A DNA stretch of 64,000 nt from Bacteroidota bacterium (lineage in GTDB: Bacteria; Bacteroidota; Bacteroidia; AKYH767-A; OLB10). The notes beneath the pieces were generated by a model. It made no database searches and was not told where the DNA came from. It saw only the letters and a program-made list of their open reading frames with translations. Of this stretch, positions 41,224 to 50,523 are shown piece after piece. Numbering within the stretch: the stretch's first letter is position 1; each line of letters begins with the position of its first letter. The DNA lies in contig JADJOZ010000004.1 in NCBI GenBank assembly GCA_016713525.1, positions 1 to 64,000 on the forward strand, given 5' to 3'. The position numbers were made by a program, and so were the translations under genes.

Positions 41224-42237
41224 TTAAATCGGTGCGCTTTGCGCGAATTGTTTTTTTGCAAGATGCTCCCTCTGACTCAGAATGCCCGGTATTTCATAGA
41301 TCGGATATTTCAATTTTATTTTCACTTTCTTTTTTTCGTCTTGGAAAGTCATTACAAGGTCGTTGTGCCATGCTTTGTTAAATATTGCTGGTGGTAATCC
41401 CTTAGTACCAGTGTGCGTACGTTTATTATTGTACATATAATAAAACCTTTGAAGTCGATTTTCCAGTTCCAAAATGTCAAAGTATTCCTTGTCAATACTT
41501 GCACTTAATATGCTATGAAAACTTTCTATATGTCCGTTTTCTTGTGGTGTATACGGATGAGTAAATACTTGATTCAGCCCATTGAGTTCAAAATATTCCT
41601 GTACTGTTTTTGCTGCAAATTGGGGTCCTCCATCATTGCGAACTTCAATTCGGATTTCTCTTGCGGCCATTCCGGCAGGTTCCAGATGATGTAATATTAC
41701 GTAGTCCCATATCAACTTCACTTCTTGGGATGTAATGCTGAAGCCGACTATCCAGGCCAAAGTTTCTCGTGTAAAGGTATCCAACACAGTAAGTATATAT
41801 GCACTCCTTCTGTCGCGTACTATCCAAACTTGCTTTATGTCCATTTCCAGTACCACCAATGGCTCTAAAGGTGTAACAATTCGATACCTGGCATAAGCCT
41901 TCTTTGCTTGCTTTCGTCCTTTTTTGGTCAAACCATTTTCTTTCATCAACCGTGCAACTTTCTTCTTATTAATAATGTAACCCATCAATTGCAGTTGTGC
42001 GGTCATCCGTCTTGTGCCACATCTTAAATCCGGATCAGTGTCAATCCTTATCATAGCCTCAATAACAAATTTATTCTCCACTAAAATTTCACACCCTTTG
42101 TCCTTTTTCTTTGTGTGTGTGCTTTTCGGGCGACCCTGCTTTTTAGAACTAGCTGGCTGATGATAATATTGATGCTTGGTTAACGAGGCGATTTGAAGTG
42201 CCGTGTCTCTTGTCATACCTGCTGCCTGGTATTTCAA
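41224..42237 (-). CDS. IS3-family transposase OrfB (rve integrase domain)
   Basis: 337 residues with a DDE integrase core: Asp in VVLEMDIKQVW, Asp in IEVRNDGGPQF and Glu in QENGHIESFHSIL. The N-terminal part includes YGTRRMTAQLQL-like residues (RCGTRRMTAQLQLMGYIINK) and MKENGLTKKGRK, typical of IS3 OrfB. The C-terminal YYMYNNKRTHTGTKGLPPAI is the usual end. It overlaps orfA by four bases; a programmed frameshift in an A8 tract could fuse the two. Confidence 0.92.
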   Translation of the reverse strand: MKYQAAGMTRDTALQIASLTKHQYYHQPASSKKQGRPKSTHTKKKDKGCEILVENKFVIEAMIRIDTDPDLRCGTRRMTAQLQLMGYIINKKKVARLMKENGLTKKGRKQAKKAYARYRIVTPLEPLVVLEMDIKQVWIVRDRRSAYILTVLDTFTRETLAWIVGFSITSQEVKLIWDYVILHHLEPAGMAAREIRIEVRNDGGPQFAAKTVQEYFELNGLNQVFTHPYTPQENGHIESFHSILSASIDKEYFDILELENRLQRFYYMYNNKRTHTGTKGLPPAIFNKAWHNDLVMTFQDEKKKVKIKLKYPIYEIPGILSQREHLAKKQFAQSAPI

Positions 42238-42566
42238 TGCGATCGCTTTCCTTTGGGAAGCGCATACTTTTTTTTCAAAAGTTCGTCTTTCATACGAGAT
42301 TCCAATTGCTGATCTGCAACTAGATTCCGCAAAGCATCATTCTCCTTTTGAAGTCGGCGAATCTCCTTTAAATGCTCCTTGGTCATACCATGTTGCAGAC
42401 CGCTTTCCCCCATTTCTTTGAGCTTTGCTACCCATTGGTAGTAACTCGCAGGATAGATCCCATACTTAGTGCAAGTGACTGATAATCCGCTTTTTTGAAC
42501 TTCATTTATGATACGAAGTTTCTCTTCTTTGGTCCGGTGGACCTTGGCTTTTTTTCCTTCTGACAT
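42234..42566 (-). CDS. IS3-family OrfA (HTH protein)
   Basis: 110 residues. The HTH_Tnp_1 part is EEKLRIINEVQKSGLSVTCT and YGIYPASYYQWVAKLKEMGE. The leucine-zipper-like helix is EIRRLQKENDALRNLVADQQ. It provides DNA binding and multimerisation for the OrfAB transposase. Confidence 0.9.
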   Translation of the reverse strand: MSEGKKAKVHRTKEEKLRIINEVQKSGLSVTCTKYGIYPASYYQWVAKLKEMGESGLQHGMTKEHLKEIRRLQKENDALRNLVADQQLESRMKDELLKKKYALPKGKRSH

Positions 42567-42614
42567 GATTAGTTAAAATTAATAATAATCTTGTCCGGTT
42601 ATTTAGGGGGTTAA

Positions 42615-42803
42615 ATCAATATCTAACAGGTACGTTTTAGAATATGCACTCGTTGAACATTTTTCATATAAATCATATTGTGCCAATTCAACATCATACA
42701 AACCTCTTATACCTATATGTTGATTTTGTTTATGTTTAATAGTATCAGGATTTCCCCTTCTACTAGTAAAATATTTTTGTGCCTTATCTGCGTTCCAAGT
42801 CAT
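42615..42803 (-). pseudogene. 5' fragment of a small gene split by the IS3 element
   Basis: MTWNADKAQKYFTSRRGNPD and KHKQNQHIGIRGLYDVELAQ, ending TYLLDI where the IS3 end begins. The start lies three bases after the stop of the fragment at 42806-42931, so it is probably the second gene of that transcript. Not recognised. Confidence 0.45.
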
Positions 42804-42805
42804 TT

Positions 42806-42931
42806 TATCTTATTTTTTATTATGGTCTTTGAGGAGCCATTTATAAAAAGGATGAATTTCTTCATTATATATTTTTAAATTTTTATACATATCTGTTGTA
42901 TTTTTATCATTTTCTGAACATGCGGAGAATC
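42806..42931 (-). pseudogene. 3' fragment of the cyclase-like gene, cut off by IS66 copy 1
   Basis: Beyond IS66 copy 1 the minus strand is open as SACSENDKNTTDMYKNLKIY then NEEIHPFYKWLLKDHNKK and TAA, just before the next ATG. It lies directly across the 8-bp target duplication from the 5' part at 45308-46050. An indel (an A8 tract lies near the junction) is needed to keep one frame. In the uncorrected frame the protein would end about 15 codons after the junction. Confidence 0.45.
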
Positions 42932-43027
42932 GTATCCATCCGACCAACTACATATTGATAAAGACATAATGATTTCTTAGTAACCTTGGTGGAAAGGTAT
43001 ATAAAAAGAATGAAAGCAGTAAATTTT

Positions 43028-44500
43028 CAAGGGAGCAATTCTTCCATCTTGTTAGCCTTATAATCGGGGATAACTTCAAAAAAGTTTTTTAGCCAGGAAA
43101 AAGGTTCTGCGCCTCGCATTTTACAGGTGCCGAGCATAGAATAAATCATGGCAGCGCGCTGAGCCGCATCATGAGAACCGGCAAAGAGGTAATTTTTTCT
43201 TCCGATAGCAACAGGACGAATGGCATTTCTACCAGATTATTATCTATTTCCAGCCGACCATCTGTACAGTACAGCATTAATTTTTCCCACCTTGATAAAG
43301 AATAAGCCAATGCTTTTCCAATCAGGCTTTGTGGCGGCACTTGTGTAATGTTGATTTTTAGCCATTGATGCATCTCACTTAAGATAGGCACGCTAAGCTC
43401 TTGTCTAATTGCGAGTCGCTCTTTGTGTGTAAGCATATTTTCTTTCGCTTTACGCTCAATCGCATAAAGTTTTTGAATTTCATGCAATACATATTCAGCC
43501 CGAACTTTGTCGTTTTCAACGGCCTGATCAAAATACCTTCGAGCGTGCGCAATGCAATGCAACAATTTTATTTCTTTTCCCATCAAAAGCATCATACACA
43601 TCAACCCATCGGTTTGTAAATAGCCCTTAAAATTTTTCAATAACTCTTGCGGCCCTTCCCTTCCTCTGCCTTTTCGATAATCAAAAAGCACCAGCTTATT
43701 TATTGGATCTCCGGTACCCAGTAATAACCCCGATGACTTTCACCTTTTTTACTTCGGTCAAGTACCTTTATGGGTGTTTCATCGACTTGAAGGTAGTCGC
43801 AGTTTAATATTTTTGTTTGCATACAATCAAATGCCGGTCTAATCCAATTACAACCGGCACTGACCCAGTCAGAGATGCTCGATGAAGTGATGTCAACACC
43901 TTCTCTCTTATAACGTTCTATTTGCCGGTATAGCGGAAGATGATCCACATACTTTTCAATAAAAATATTTGCAAGAAGTCCGGGACCTGGTATGCCTTTT
44001 TCAATAGGCATACTTGGCAAATTTCAATAATGATTCCCTCACCATTAGCTTTGGCATATTTCACTCGTACGTATTGTTTTACAAATAGTCTTCCAGGTTC
44101 ATATTCCAATTGCTCAGTAATTTCTTTACCGATCGCTTTGAGTCCGGTAACAGACTCAAGTGGTTCAATAGCTACTTCAACTCTTGGCAGATGAGAAGGA
44201 AAGGTCTCCTTCCCGGATGTAACACAGGTGTTGTAGCTTCCTTTTTCTTTTGATAGGAAACCGTTGTGATCGCAGGAGGAACAATTACTGTAGGGCTTTC
44301 AACTTCCAATTCCAACGAAATTTGTGAACTAGAATTTGAGGAACAAACCTTTCGGATTTGCTGCCATAAATTAATCGTTTGATTTGGTTGAGTTCGGCAC
44401 GAAGTTGCGCTACTGAAAAATGAAGCTGTTGGTTTTGGGTAACCAGCTCTTCACGTGACATATTTTCGTATGCATTACTCACACAGCAAAGATACATCAA
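43028..44500 (-). pseudogene. tnpC: IS66 transposase TnpC (copy 1), frameshifted
   Basis: A DDE transposase of about 490 residues. The N-terminal coiled coil (NQQLHFSVAQLRAELNQIKR) is followed by SKSERFVP, the PGPGLLANIFIEKYVDHLPL-type IS66 block, YLQVDETPIKVLDRSKKG with a catalytic Asp, CIAHARRYFDQA and EIDNNLVE. The true end is FFEVIPDYKANKMEELLP and TGA at 43028. At least four indels break it. Copy 2 has breaks at different places, showing that neither set is ancestral. Confidence 0.9.
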
Positions 44501-44519
44501 ACAACTCCTGAAACACCTG

Positions 44520-44894
44520 CTACCACTGACTTTTTATCAACAAAATGATGCTTATAACGCACTCTTTTTTAACAGAAGAAAGTACAATTCCTTCAAGAAT
44601 AAATTGAAGTTGATGCGGAGATATTTCCATGGCATTTTGGGATGAACTCTGCTTTGGAATTTCAAAAGTCCCTTTCTCCAATCGCTTGGAAAAAATGCAA
44701 AAACCATCGCCTTGCCAATGCAACAATTTTATTTTATTCCGGCCCCGAGACAAGAAAATAAAAACATCACCCAAAAGAGGATCCTTCTTAAATTCATTAC
44801 GTACCAAACCGTTAAGACAATCGTATCCTTTACGCATATCGCAACTGCCGGCATAAACAAAATACCGGTACCGGTCACTAAACGATAAAATCAT
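44520..44894 (-). CDS. tnpB: IS66 accessory protein TnpB (copy 1)
   Basis: 124 residues, IS66 Orf2 family: FVYAGSCDMRKGYDCLNGLV, LGDVFIFLSRGRNKIKLLHW and QGDGFCIFSKRLEKGTFEIP. The tail differs from copy 2 (132 residues, ending at the tnpC start) because of one indel near 44558. Confidence 0.93.
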   Translation of the reverse strand: MILSFSDRYRYFVYAGSCDMRKGYDCLNGLVRNEFKKDPLLGDVFIFLSRGRNKIKLLHWQGDGFCIFSKRLEKGTFEIPKQSSSQNAMEISPHQLQFILEGIVLSSVKKECVISIILLIKSQW

Positions 44895-45226
44895 GAATTC
44901 AATAATTGCCTGATAAAATCAGGACTCACCGGGTGAAGTATTTCAACAGCTGTTTTTCCATAGGAAATACGGGCGAAAGGACTTCCGGCTGATTTGATTG
45001 GCAAGGTTACTTCTGAAAAACCTTTAACCGTTGGGGCCGGTTTTGAACGAACCACCTTGTTCTTCTTTTTAGGAGTCAGCCAGCTCATGAAAGTATAATA
45101 ATTAATGCCCTGTTCAAGGCAATACTCCTTCTTACTTTTCCCGCTTATCTTCCAGTTATTGAGGTGCGCCTGGCGCTCCTGCTGTGAAATCCCTCTTTTT
45201 GTGCTTTTAACTTCCTTTGCTTCCAT
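44891..45226 (-). CDS. tnpA: IS66 accessory protein TnpA (copy 1)
   Basis: About 111 residues starting MEAKEVKSTKRGISQQERQA. The HTH-like block is NWKISGKSKKEYCLEQGINY followed by TFMSWLTPKKK. It ends IRQLLNS with the stop overlapping the tnpB start. The ATG at 45226 is preferred to an upstream TTG inside the inverted repeat region. Confidence 0.9.
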   Translation of the reverse strand: MEAKEVKSTKRGISQQERQAHLNNWKISGKSKKEYCLEQGINYYTFMSWLTPKKKNKVVRSKPAPTVKGFSEVTLPIKSAGSPFARISYGKTAVEILHPVSPDFIRQLLNS

Positions 45227-45307
45227 GTGAAGATTTTTATTATCTTTAACGGGCAAAGAAAGAACATGGCTCAACTTAAATCAAGATGTAGTTCGTCGGA
45301 TGGATAC

Positions 45308-46050
45308 GGAGAATCAACATTTTTTTTATGTGCCTTGAACATTTGTTTTACTTTTTTTAATTGACGAAATTCATCACTGATATTATGATGATATGGAATT
45401 ACTGTCTGTTTCTTTTTGATATAATCTGTTCCATTATTTGTTTTGATTTTGAATTCAACTGACCAATTTTTATAAACTGTTAAGGCTTCAACAAAATTTA
45501 TGTATTGTTTCTTTCTTAGTTTGTTATCATGTTGTTTACGTATAACCTTAAAACATTTATTATTAACCGTACATCCTGCAAATACTAAAGTGTTAGATTC
45601 TTCATAAACTTAAATTAATGTTTTCCCAACAATTACATTATGCTCATTAATTAGTATGGAATTACCCCCTAATTCATATTTATTATTAAAAACCCCTATA
45701 TCCCCATGTGTCAGATTTCCTCTTAATGGCAAACCCATACTTGCCCCTACGTATAAAATATTTTTTATAGAATAGACGATATATTTAAAATCCTCTATGG
45801 AATCATTCTCAGACCAAATTAAAATCGAATCAGATATAAATTTAAAATTAATTTTCACATTTGATGAATTCTCATAATGAGTGATATGTTGTGCTTGTTG
45901 AATTGCAGATAAAAACATTCCATACAGTTTTAACAAATCATCATGACTGTTTTTTTTACCCAGTGTACTGAAACCCATTATATCCAACATCCCAACAAAT
46001 ACATCTGTATAATTCGTTATTTCTAGTTCTAATTCCTTTTGATTATCCAT
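45308..46050 (-). pseudogene. Nucleotide-cyclase-like protein, 5' part, split by IS66 copy 1
   Basis: From the ATG at 46050 the first 146 residues resemble a class III nucleotidyl cyclase fold. FVGMLDIMGFSTLGK carries a metal-type Asp (D23), FKFISDSILIWSEND a second Asp (D74), and GASMGLPLRGNLTHGDIGV the typical strand-turn. An in-frame TAA follows at 45610, but the frame continues as YEESNTLVFAGCTVNNKCFK and KLRKKQYINFVEALTVYKNW up to the IS66, so the stop may be an error or a mutation. Cyclases of this type occur as signal producers in defence systems such as Pycsar. No effector gene is evident beside it, so the role is open. Confidence 0.5.
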
Positions 46051-46094
46051 TTTGAATGCTAACTTTATTATCAAATTTAATTGAAAATGATTCA

Positions 46095-46171
46095 TTTCAG
46101 GTAAAAACCTTACCTAAACTACCCAATAACTTACCCAAATGTGCATCCAAATGCTTAGAAAATTACCTAAA
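46095..46171. promoter_or_regulatory. Arm-type integrase binding repeats, right end
   Basis: TTACCTAAA at 46110 and 46163, TTACCCAAA at 46131, a diverged copy at 46120 and an inverted TTTCAGGTAA at 46095 lie just inside attR. They match the set beside attL. Confidence 0.75.
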
Positions 46172-46196
46172 TGATTGATATATAAGGCTTTTCATG

Positions 46197-46239
46197 TCCT
46201 GGTCGGACAACAAAAAAGCCCCTTCATTGGGGCTTTTTT
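46197..46239. other. attR: right 43-bp direct repeat of the integrative element
   Basis: An exact copy of 16291-16333: the tRNA-Gln 3' end (TCCTGGTCGGACAA) plus the whole terminator hairpin. The tRNA 5' part is absent, as expected at the distal end of an element integrated into a tRNA gene. The distance between the two copies gives an element of about 29.9 kb. Confidence 0.9.
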
Positions 46240-46960
46240 GTGTCCGAGCGGGATGAGAAGTTTACCCCGAGCTTGCCGCGGGGATTCCTGGTCGGACAAC
46301 CATAAAGCAGAGAGACCCTGACGCTAACCGCTTCAGGGTCTCACGCTTTATGGCTGTGCCCAAAGCCTTGATAAAAGGAAGGTTTTTGCTTTAGCATCAA
46401 AAGCAATGCAATAACTTCTACCGAGCGGGATGAGAAGTTTACCCCGAGCTTGCCGCGGGGAAGACTGGTCGGACAACCATAAAGCAGGGAGACCCGGTAG
46501 CTGAATGCTATCGGGTTTCACGCTTTACGGTAGCACCCTATAATTTTCAAATAGGTTCATTAACAGGTGAAGATACACCAACCGAGCGGGATGAGAAGTT
46601 TACCCCGAGCTGGCCGCGGGAAGACTGTTCGGACAACCATAAAGCAGAGAGACCCGGTAGCTGAAAGCTATCGGGTTTCACGCTTTACGGTAGCACCCTA
46701 TAATTTTCAAATAGGTTCATTAACAGGTGAAGATACACCAGCCGAGCGGGATGAGAAGTTTACCCCGAGCTGGCCGCGGGGAAGACTGGTCGGACAACCA
46801 TGGTGCAGAGAGACCCGGTAGCTGAAAGCTATCAGGTCTCCACGAATTACAGCTGTGCCCAAAGCCTAAATAAAGGGAAGGTTTTTGCTTTAGCAGAAAA
46901 ATCTATGCAATAATGCCAACCGACCAGGGTGAGAAGTTTATTGGCCCAAGCTAAACGAAG
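46240..46960. repeat. Array of tRNA-Gln-core/hairpin repeat units, period 160-180 bp
   Basis: The motif GAGCGGGATGAGAAG-TTTACCCCGAGC occurs at 46246, 46423, 46584 and 46744, and a decayed copy near 46925. After each of the first four come a GC hairpin (CCCCGAGCTTGCCGCGGGG), the core CTGGTCGGACAACC from the 3' end of tRNA-Gln, and a long hairpin. The long hairpins are at 46302-46351, 46479-46528, 46639-46688 and a decayed one at 46800-46852. In the first hairpin the inner stem is GAGACCCTGA/TCAGGGTCTC. In the others it is GAGACCCGGTAGC paired with GCTATCGGGT[CT]TC. The pairing partners change together. No coding potential is consistent across units. Confidence 0.85.
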
Positions 46961-47147
46961 GAGGAACAAATAATAAGAAACTCCAAAGTGAACAAGTATT
47001 TCACTTTTTCAAGGGATAGGCTTGTTTCTTTGCTAAATTACTAGAGTAGCCCCAAGTACTTCGTTTAATTTTTGAATCAACCAAATTATTTTGCAACCTA
47101 TTCAATAATTAATTTGGATATTAATTTATTTTTATACATTTACAAGC
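46961..47147 (+). promoter_or_regulatory. Intergenic region with a likely promoter of the T9SS gene
   Basis: TTG at 47114-47116 and TACATTTA at 47135-47142, 18 bases apart, are close to the Bacteroidota promoter consensus (last base A in place of G). The ATG follows at 47148. The rest shows no feature. Confidence 0.4.
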
Positions 47148-48056
47148 ATGGATGTGCATAGAATAATTTCTTTATTTCTCATTTATTTTACATTTTGCCC
47201 ATGTATTTCGTATGGTCAACAATATCCGATTCCTGGTGCCACTCAGCAAGCTACTTGGGTTTTTTCAATTTTCTTTGAAGAAGCTTCAGGTAAAAAGATA
47301 CTATTTATCTCGGTTATGATGGCACATATGCAAATAATTTCGGATGTTTTGATGATGGCTATTTCAATGAACAAAATGTTTACCATTTTGCTTTCGACAC
47401 CAATTACATAGTTTTCCATGCCTTGAATCTTATATTGGAGGGCATGACTCAATAAGCAAAGTAAATATACTTTCAGATTTGTCCATTCTATTTACTGTTT
47501 TTGTTAATAATGCCAAATATCCTTTAAAAATCAAATGGGATAGCACACTGTTGTGGTCTGATTCGATACCTTTCCCATCTGTAAATGGATTTCCAAAAGC
47601 CGAAGTGCTTTTAGACTGGTATTTTGGAACTAATTTACCAAATGTAGTTAGTTGCTATTTTCGAATATACTTATCACTGATTCCTGCAATTACTATTGTT
47701 GTGCAGCCGATAGCATGGTTTTTTTCGACACTGACAATAGCCCAGAGCCAATAAACTCTTACTTTACAATTAGATTTAGACCCTGGTCCGGATTAATTAT
47801 TGGCGAAGATGAAATAATATATAATACAATACTTCAGGTAATTCCAAATATTGTTTTAGAAAATACCGAAGTACGAATTAAATCTTCAATAGAAATATCA
47901 GCGGTAAAGATTTTCAATCTGCAAGGTATTTTACAATTTGAAAAAGAAATTTTTGAAAATAAAATTCCCATTCAAAATTTGGTGAGTGGTTCATACTTTA
48001 TTGAATGCTTTAAACGAAATGAGTTCATAGGTTTTGCCAAAATAATAATTCTATAA
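47148..48056 (+). pseudogene. Small secreted protein with T9SS sorting domain, several frameshifts
   Basis: A signal peptide (HRIISLFLIYFTFCPCISYG) opens a chain of about 300 residues that crosses at least three frames. It ends with a T9SS-like sorting domain: VRIKSSIEISAVKIFNLQGI, then FENKIPIQNLVSGSYFIECF and a final FAKIIIL. The central part (PLKIKWDSTLLWSDSIPFPS) has no recognised fold. Surface or secreted location is likely. It lies directly upstream of the giant T9SS gene. Confidence 0.6.
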
Positions 48057-48085
48057 TTTCATTCTTTGTTAACACATCCATCCCA

Positions 48086-50430
48086 TGAAAAGAAATTCTA
48101 CCTAATTTTTTTATTCGTATGTTCATTCTATTCTTCACTAATTGGGCAATCTCAATTATCGTACTATGGTCATACTATTCCAGTTAATACCAATATTGGG
48201 ACTAATGGATCATTGAGAATTATGATTGTATTTGTTGAATTGGTTGGATCTTGTGCTCCAAACGACCAGCCAGATTGGCATCCAGGGAGCCTTCCAACAA
48301 ATGTAAATACTCATTATTTTGATGCAAATTTTACGAATAATCCTTCTAACTATATTTCAAAATATTTTGGGAAGCTTCATTTGGCCAATTTAAAGTTGAA
48401 GGGGATTATGTGGCAGATTTAATTCAAATCCCATGCACATCTATAGATCCAGTGACTGATGTTTTAACAGCATTGGATAATCGTGAACTAGCGGGTACTT
48501 TGGGATTTGGAACTTATTCCTCAATAACTGAATTTGACCATTATTCTATTGCAGGGATAGGCGATTTTGCACTTAAGACAAATAATTCAAATGGATTTAT
48601 TGATGGTATGATAATTTGTTTTAGGAACAGTCCTTATACTCCTTGTAGCTCTGGAGGTGGTTCAGGGGGAGGTTGTATTGAGTATAATTCTCAACCAGGG
48701 ACTGTTGGTGCAATGGGAATAGACGCTGGTTGTGCATTTGGAATGTGTGCTAACTTAAATAGCGTCCAAATGATAATTGCAGAGTTTTTTCATGCAATGT
48801 ATGGTCATAATAATTGGCACTTGGGTGATGGGGCAGGACCACACGCATTCCCATTTAAAACCAATCCTTGGGGCATTGCAACACAATCAAATGGAGCCGG
48901 ATCTTCCAATGTAGTTAGCGCATGGGATCGTGATTTTTGCGGTTGGTATGGATGGAGTGACATAAATAAAACTATTCATAAGAATGATTTAATCATGGCA
49001 AAGGATAACTCAGCCAATGATATAGTAACAGATTTTGAACTAAATAATTTCCCTGTTACAGCTATTGATATTGTATTGCGGGATTTCGTGACTTACGGTG
49101 ATGCTATAAGAATTAAGATGCCATTTATTGAATGTAATATTCCTGGTGATACCAAAAATCAATATTTGTGGATCGAAAACCATCAATTATTTTCTGATTA
49201 TGATCATTCATTGTGGGAAAACAACAGCTGCAAAGAACCTTGGGTAAAGGGCTTATACGCTTATATGCAAATCGGAAAGGATGTCAAAGATAATTCTGGT
49301 ACATTTACTTTAAATGCATACCCATGGACCTCTTATGCAGAACCAAATACATTAGGAAGCTGGTTGTTCCCAATTTCAGCAGAAGGTAATTATGACTTTG
49401 ATTATGGACAACCTTTTAAGGATCAAAATAATTCTGGTTGTGTTTGGAACCAATGGACAACTCCAACCAACATGCATTCATCAAATACACTTCCTAATCC
49501 TCTAACTGGATATTCTGAATTATTTAATTTTTATAATACGAATGGAGACAATCAATTACGCCGTGGGAGTACTCTTGATTATTCTTTGCCTGGATATTCT
49601 GAATTGGATGCACAGGGAAATATAACATTTAATGTACATAGTAGGGGGGATACGAAGGATGCATTTAATTTCGCAAACAATTCAACATTACTTTCTATTT
49701 CTACAAATCCTTCACCTATTCCTGTTTATACTTATGCTTCGCCCGATTTAACATGGAATCCAGATCCATTTCAACCTACATATTCTTATGAAAACCGCAC
49801 TTCTTGGTTAAATGGGATATCAATGGAAATTTTAAATGAAAACTTCAATCCAATTCTTTTTGGTCAAGGCGCAGTTCAGTTGAAGCTATCATTTGATAAT
49901 TATAATATTGAGAGTGATGTGAGGTGGTGTGGTAATATTAAATTAAATCCTCACATATTAAATCCGCAATTACCAAGTTTAATTGTAAAACAAAACAATA
50001 CCATATTATTGGATAGAGGGCGAAGCGGTACACACCTATTTGCTCAAGGACAAGACATTCAAGGAAATTATCTGTTCACATTGGCAAGCCACTTTACAGC
50101 ACGCAGCAATTCATATACCCAACTTGAAGACAATTCTGAATTCATTGTTGCTAATGAAAGTGTATTAGAGCTTGAACCTAATAGCAAATTTGAACTAAAC
50201 AATAATTCACTTTTAATTGTAAAAGCAAAATCAAAATTGGTTCTGAATGAAAATTCCGAATTGATTGTAAATGGGGGACGGGTGATTATTGAAAAAGAGG
50301 GGATTCTGGAATTTAGAGGAGCAAAAATATCTTTGGTAAGCCCAAATTCAATACTTGAAATAACAGGCTATTTGCATTTAAAGGATATTAACACAGGCCC
50401 TTCAATTTTCACTTTTTCTGGAGATGGATT
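48086..50430 (+). pseudogene. Giant T9SS protein with M6-like metallopeptidase region, 5' part, split by IS66 copy 2
   Basis: The ATG at 48086 is followed, after a one-base shift in the A tract, by a signal peptide (KFYLIFLFVCSFYSSLIGQ). After GSLRIMIVFVELVG the frame shifts near 48390 and continues with DGMIICFRNSPYTPCSSGGG. A peptidase-M6-like region (IIAEFFHAMYGHNNWH) follows, in which the first His of HExxH is Ala, so the zinc site looks incomplete. The C-terminal half repeats 'N-SEFIVANESVLELEPNSKF'-like strands, a beta-helix start. Removing the IS66 and one copy of the 8-bp duplication joins FSGDG to FILLNSSD in frame. Secreted and surface-located. Confidence 0.7.
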
Positions 50431-50523
50431 GTATCCATCCGACCAACTACATATTGATAAAGACATAATGATTTCTTAGTAACCTTGGTGGAAAGGTATA
50501 AAAAGAATGAAAGCAGTAAATTT

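Larger units (their letters stand above)
41071..42614 (-). mobile_element. IS3-family insertion sequence
   Basis: Ends are imperfect inverted repeats: TTTGACCCCCCTAATTCTGG on the left, and TTTAACCCCCTAAATAACCG when the right end is read inward. They share the ACCCCC-TAA core and a later GGACAA. The two overlapping transposase frames (orfA, orfB) lie on the minus strand. No clear target duplication was found, so the exact boundaries may differ by a few bases. Confidence 0.88.
42932..45307 (-). mobile_element. IS66-family insertion sequence, copy 1 (2376 bp)
   Basis: Terminal inverted repeats begin GTATCCATCCGAC and end GTCGGATGGATAC, extended by CAACTACAT/ATGTAGTTC. A perfect 8-bp target duplication GGAGAATC lies at 42924-42931 and 45308-45315, as expected for IS66. 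It carries tnpA, tnpB and tnpC on the minus strand. It is nearly identical to copy 2 at 50431. Confidence 0.95.

Noticed and set aside
46241..46300. Second tRNA gene (TGTCCGA...TCGGACA pairing)
   Set aside because: The acceptor-like stem pairs, but there is no D stem, anticodon stem or T loop, and the span is only about 59 bases. It is better seen as a tRNA-derived repeat.
46567..46821. Plus-strand open frame of 84 codons across two array units
   Set aside because: Its repeats are just the DNA units read twice. The frame is not kept in the other units.
46300..46860. Integron attC sites as an explanation of the hairpins
   Set aside because: attC sites need GTTRRRY and RYYYAAC boxes and extrahelical bases on one arm. 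These words are not at the ends of the hairpins, and no integron-type integrase with its extra helix is present.
46240..46960. CRISPR array
   Set aside because: Units are 160-180 bp with most of the unit conserved. There are no short repeats with unique spacers of equal length and no cas genes.
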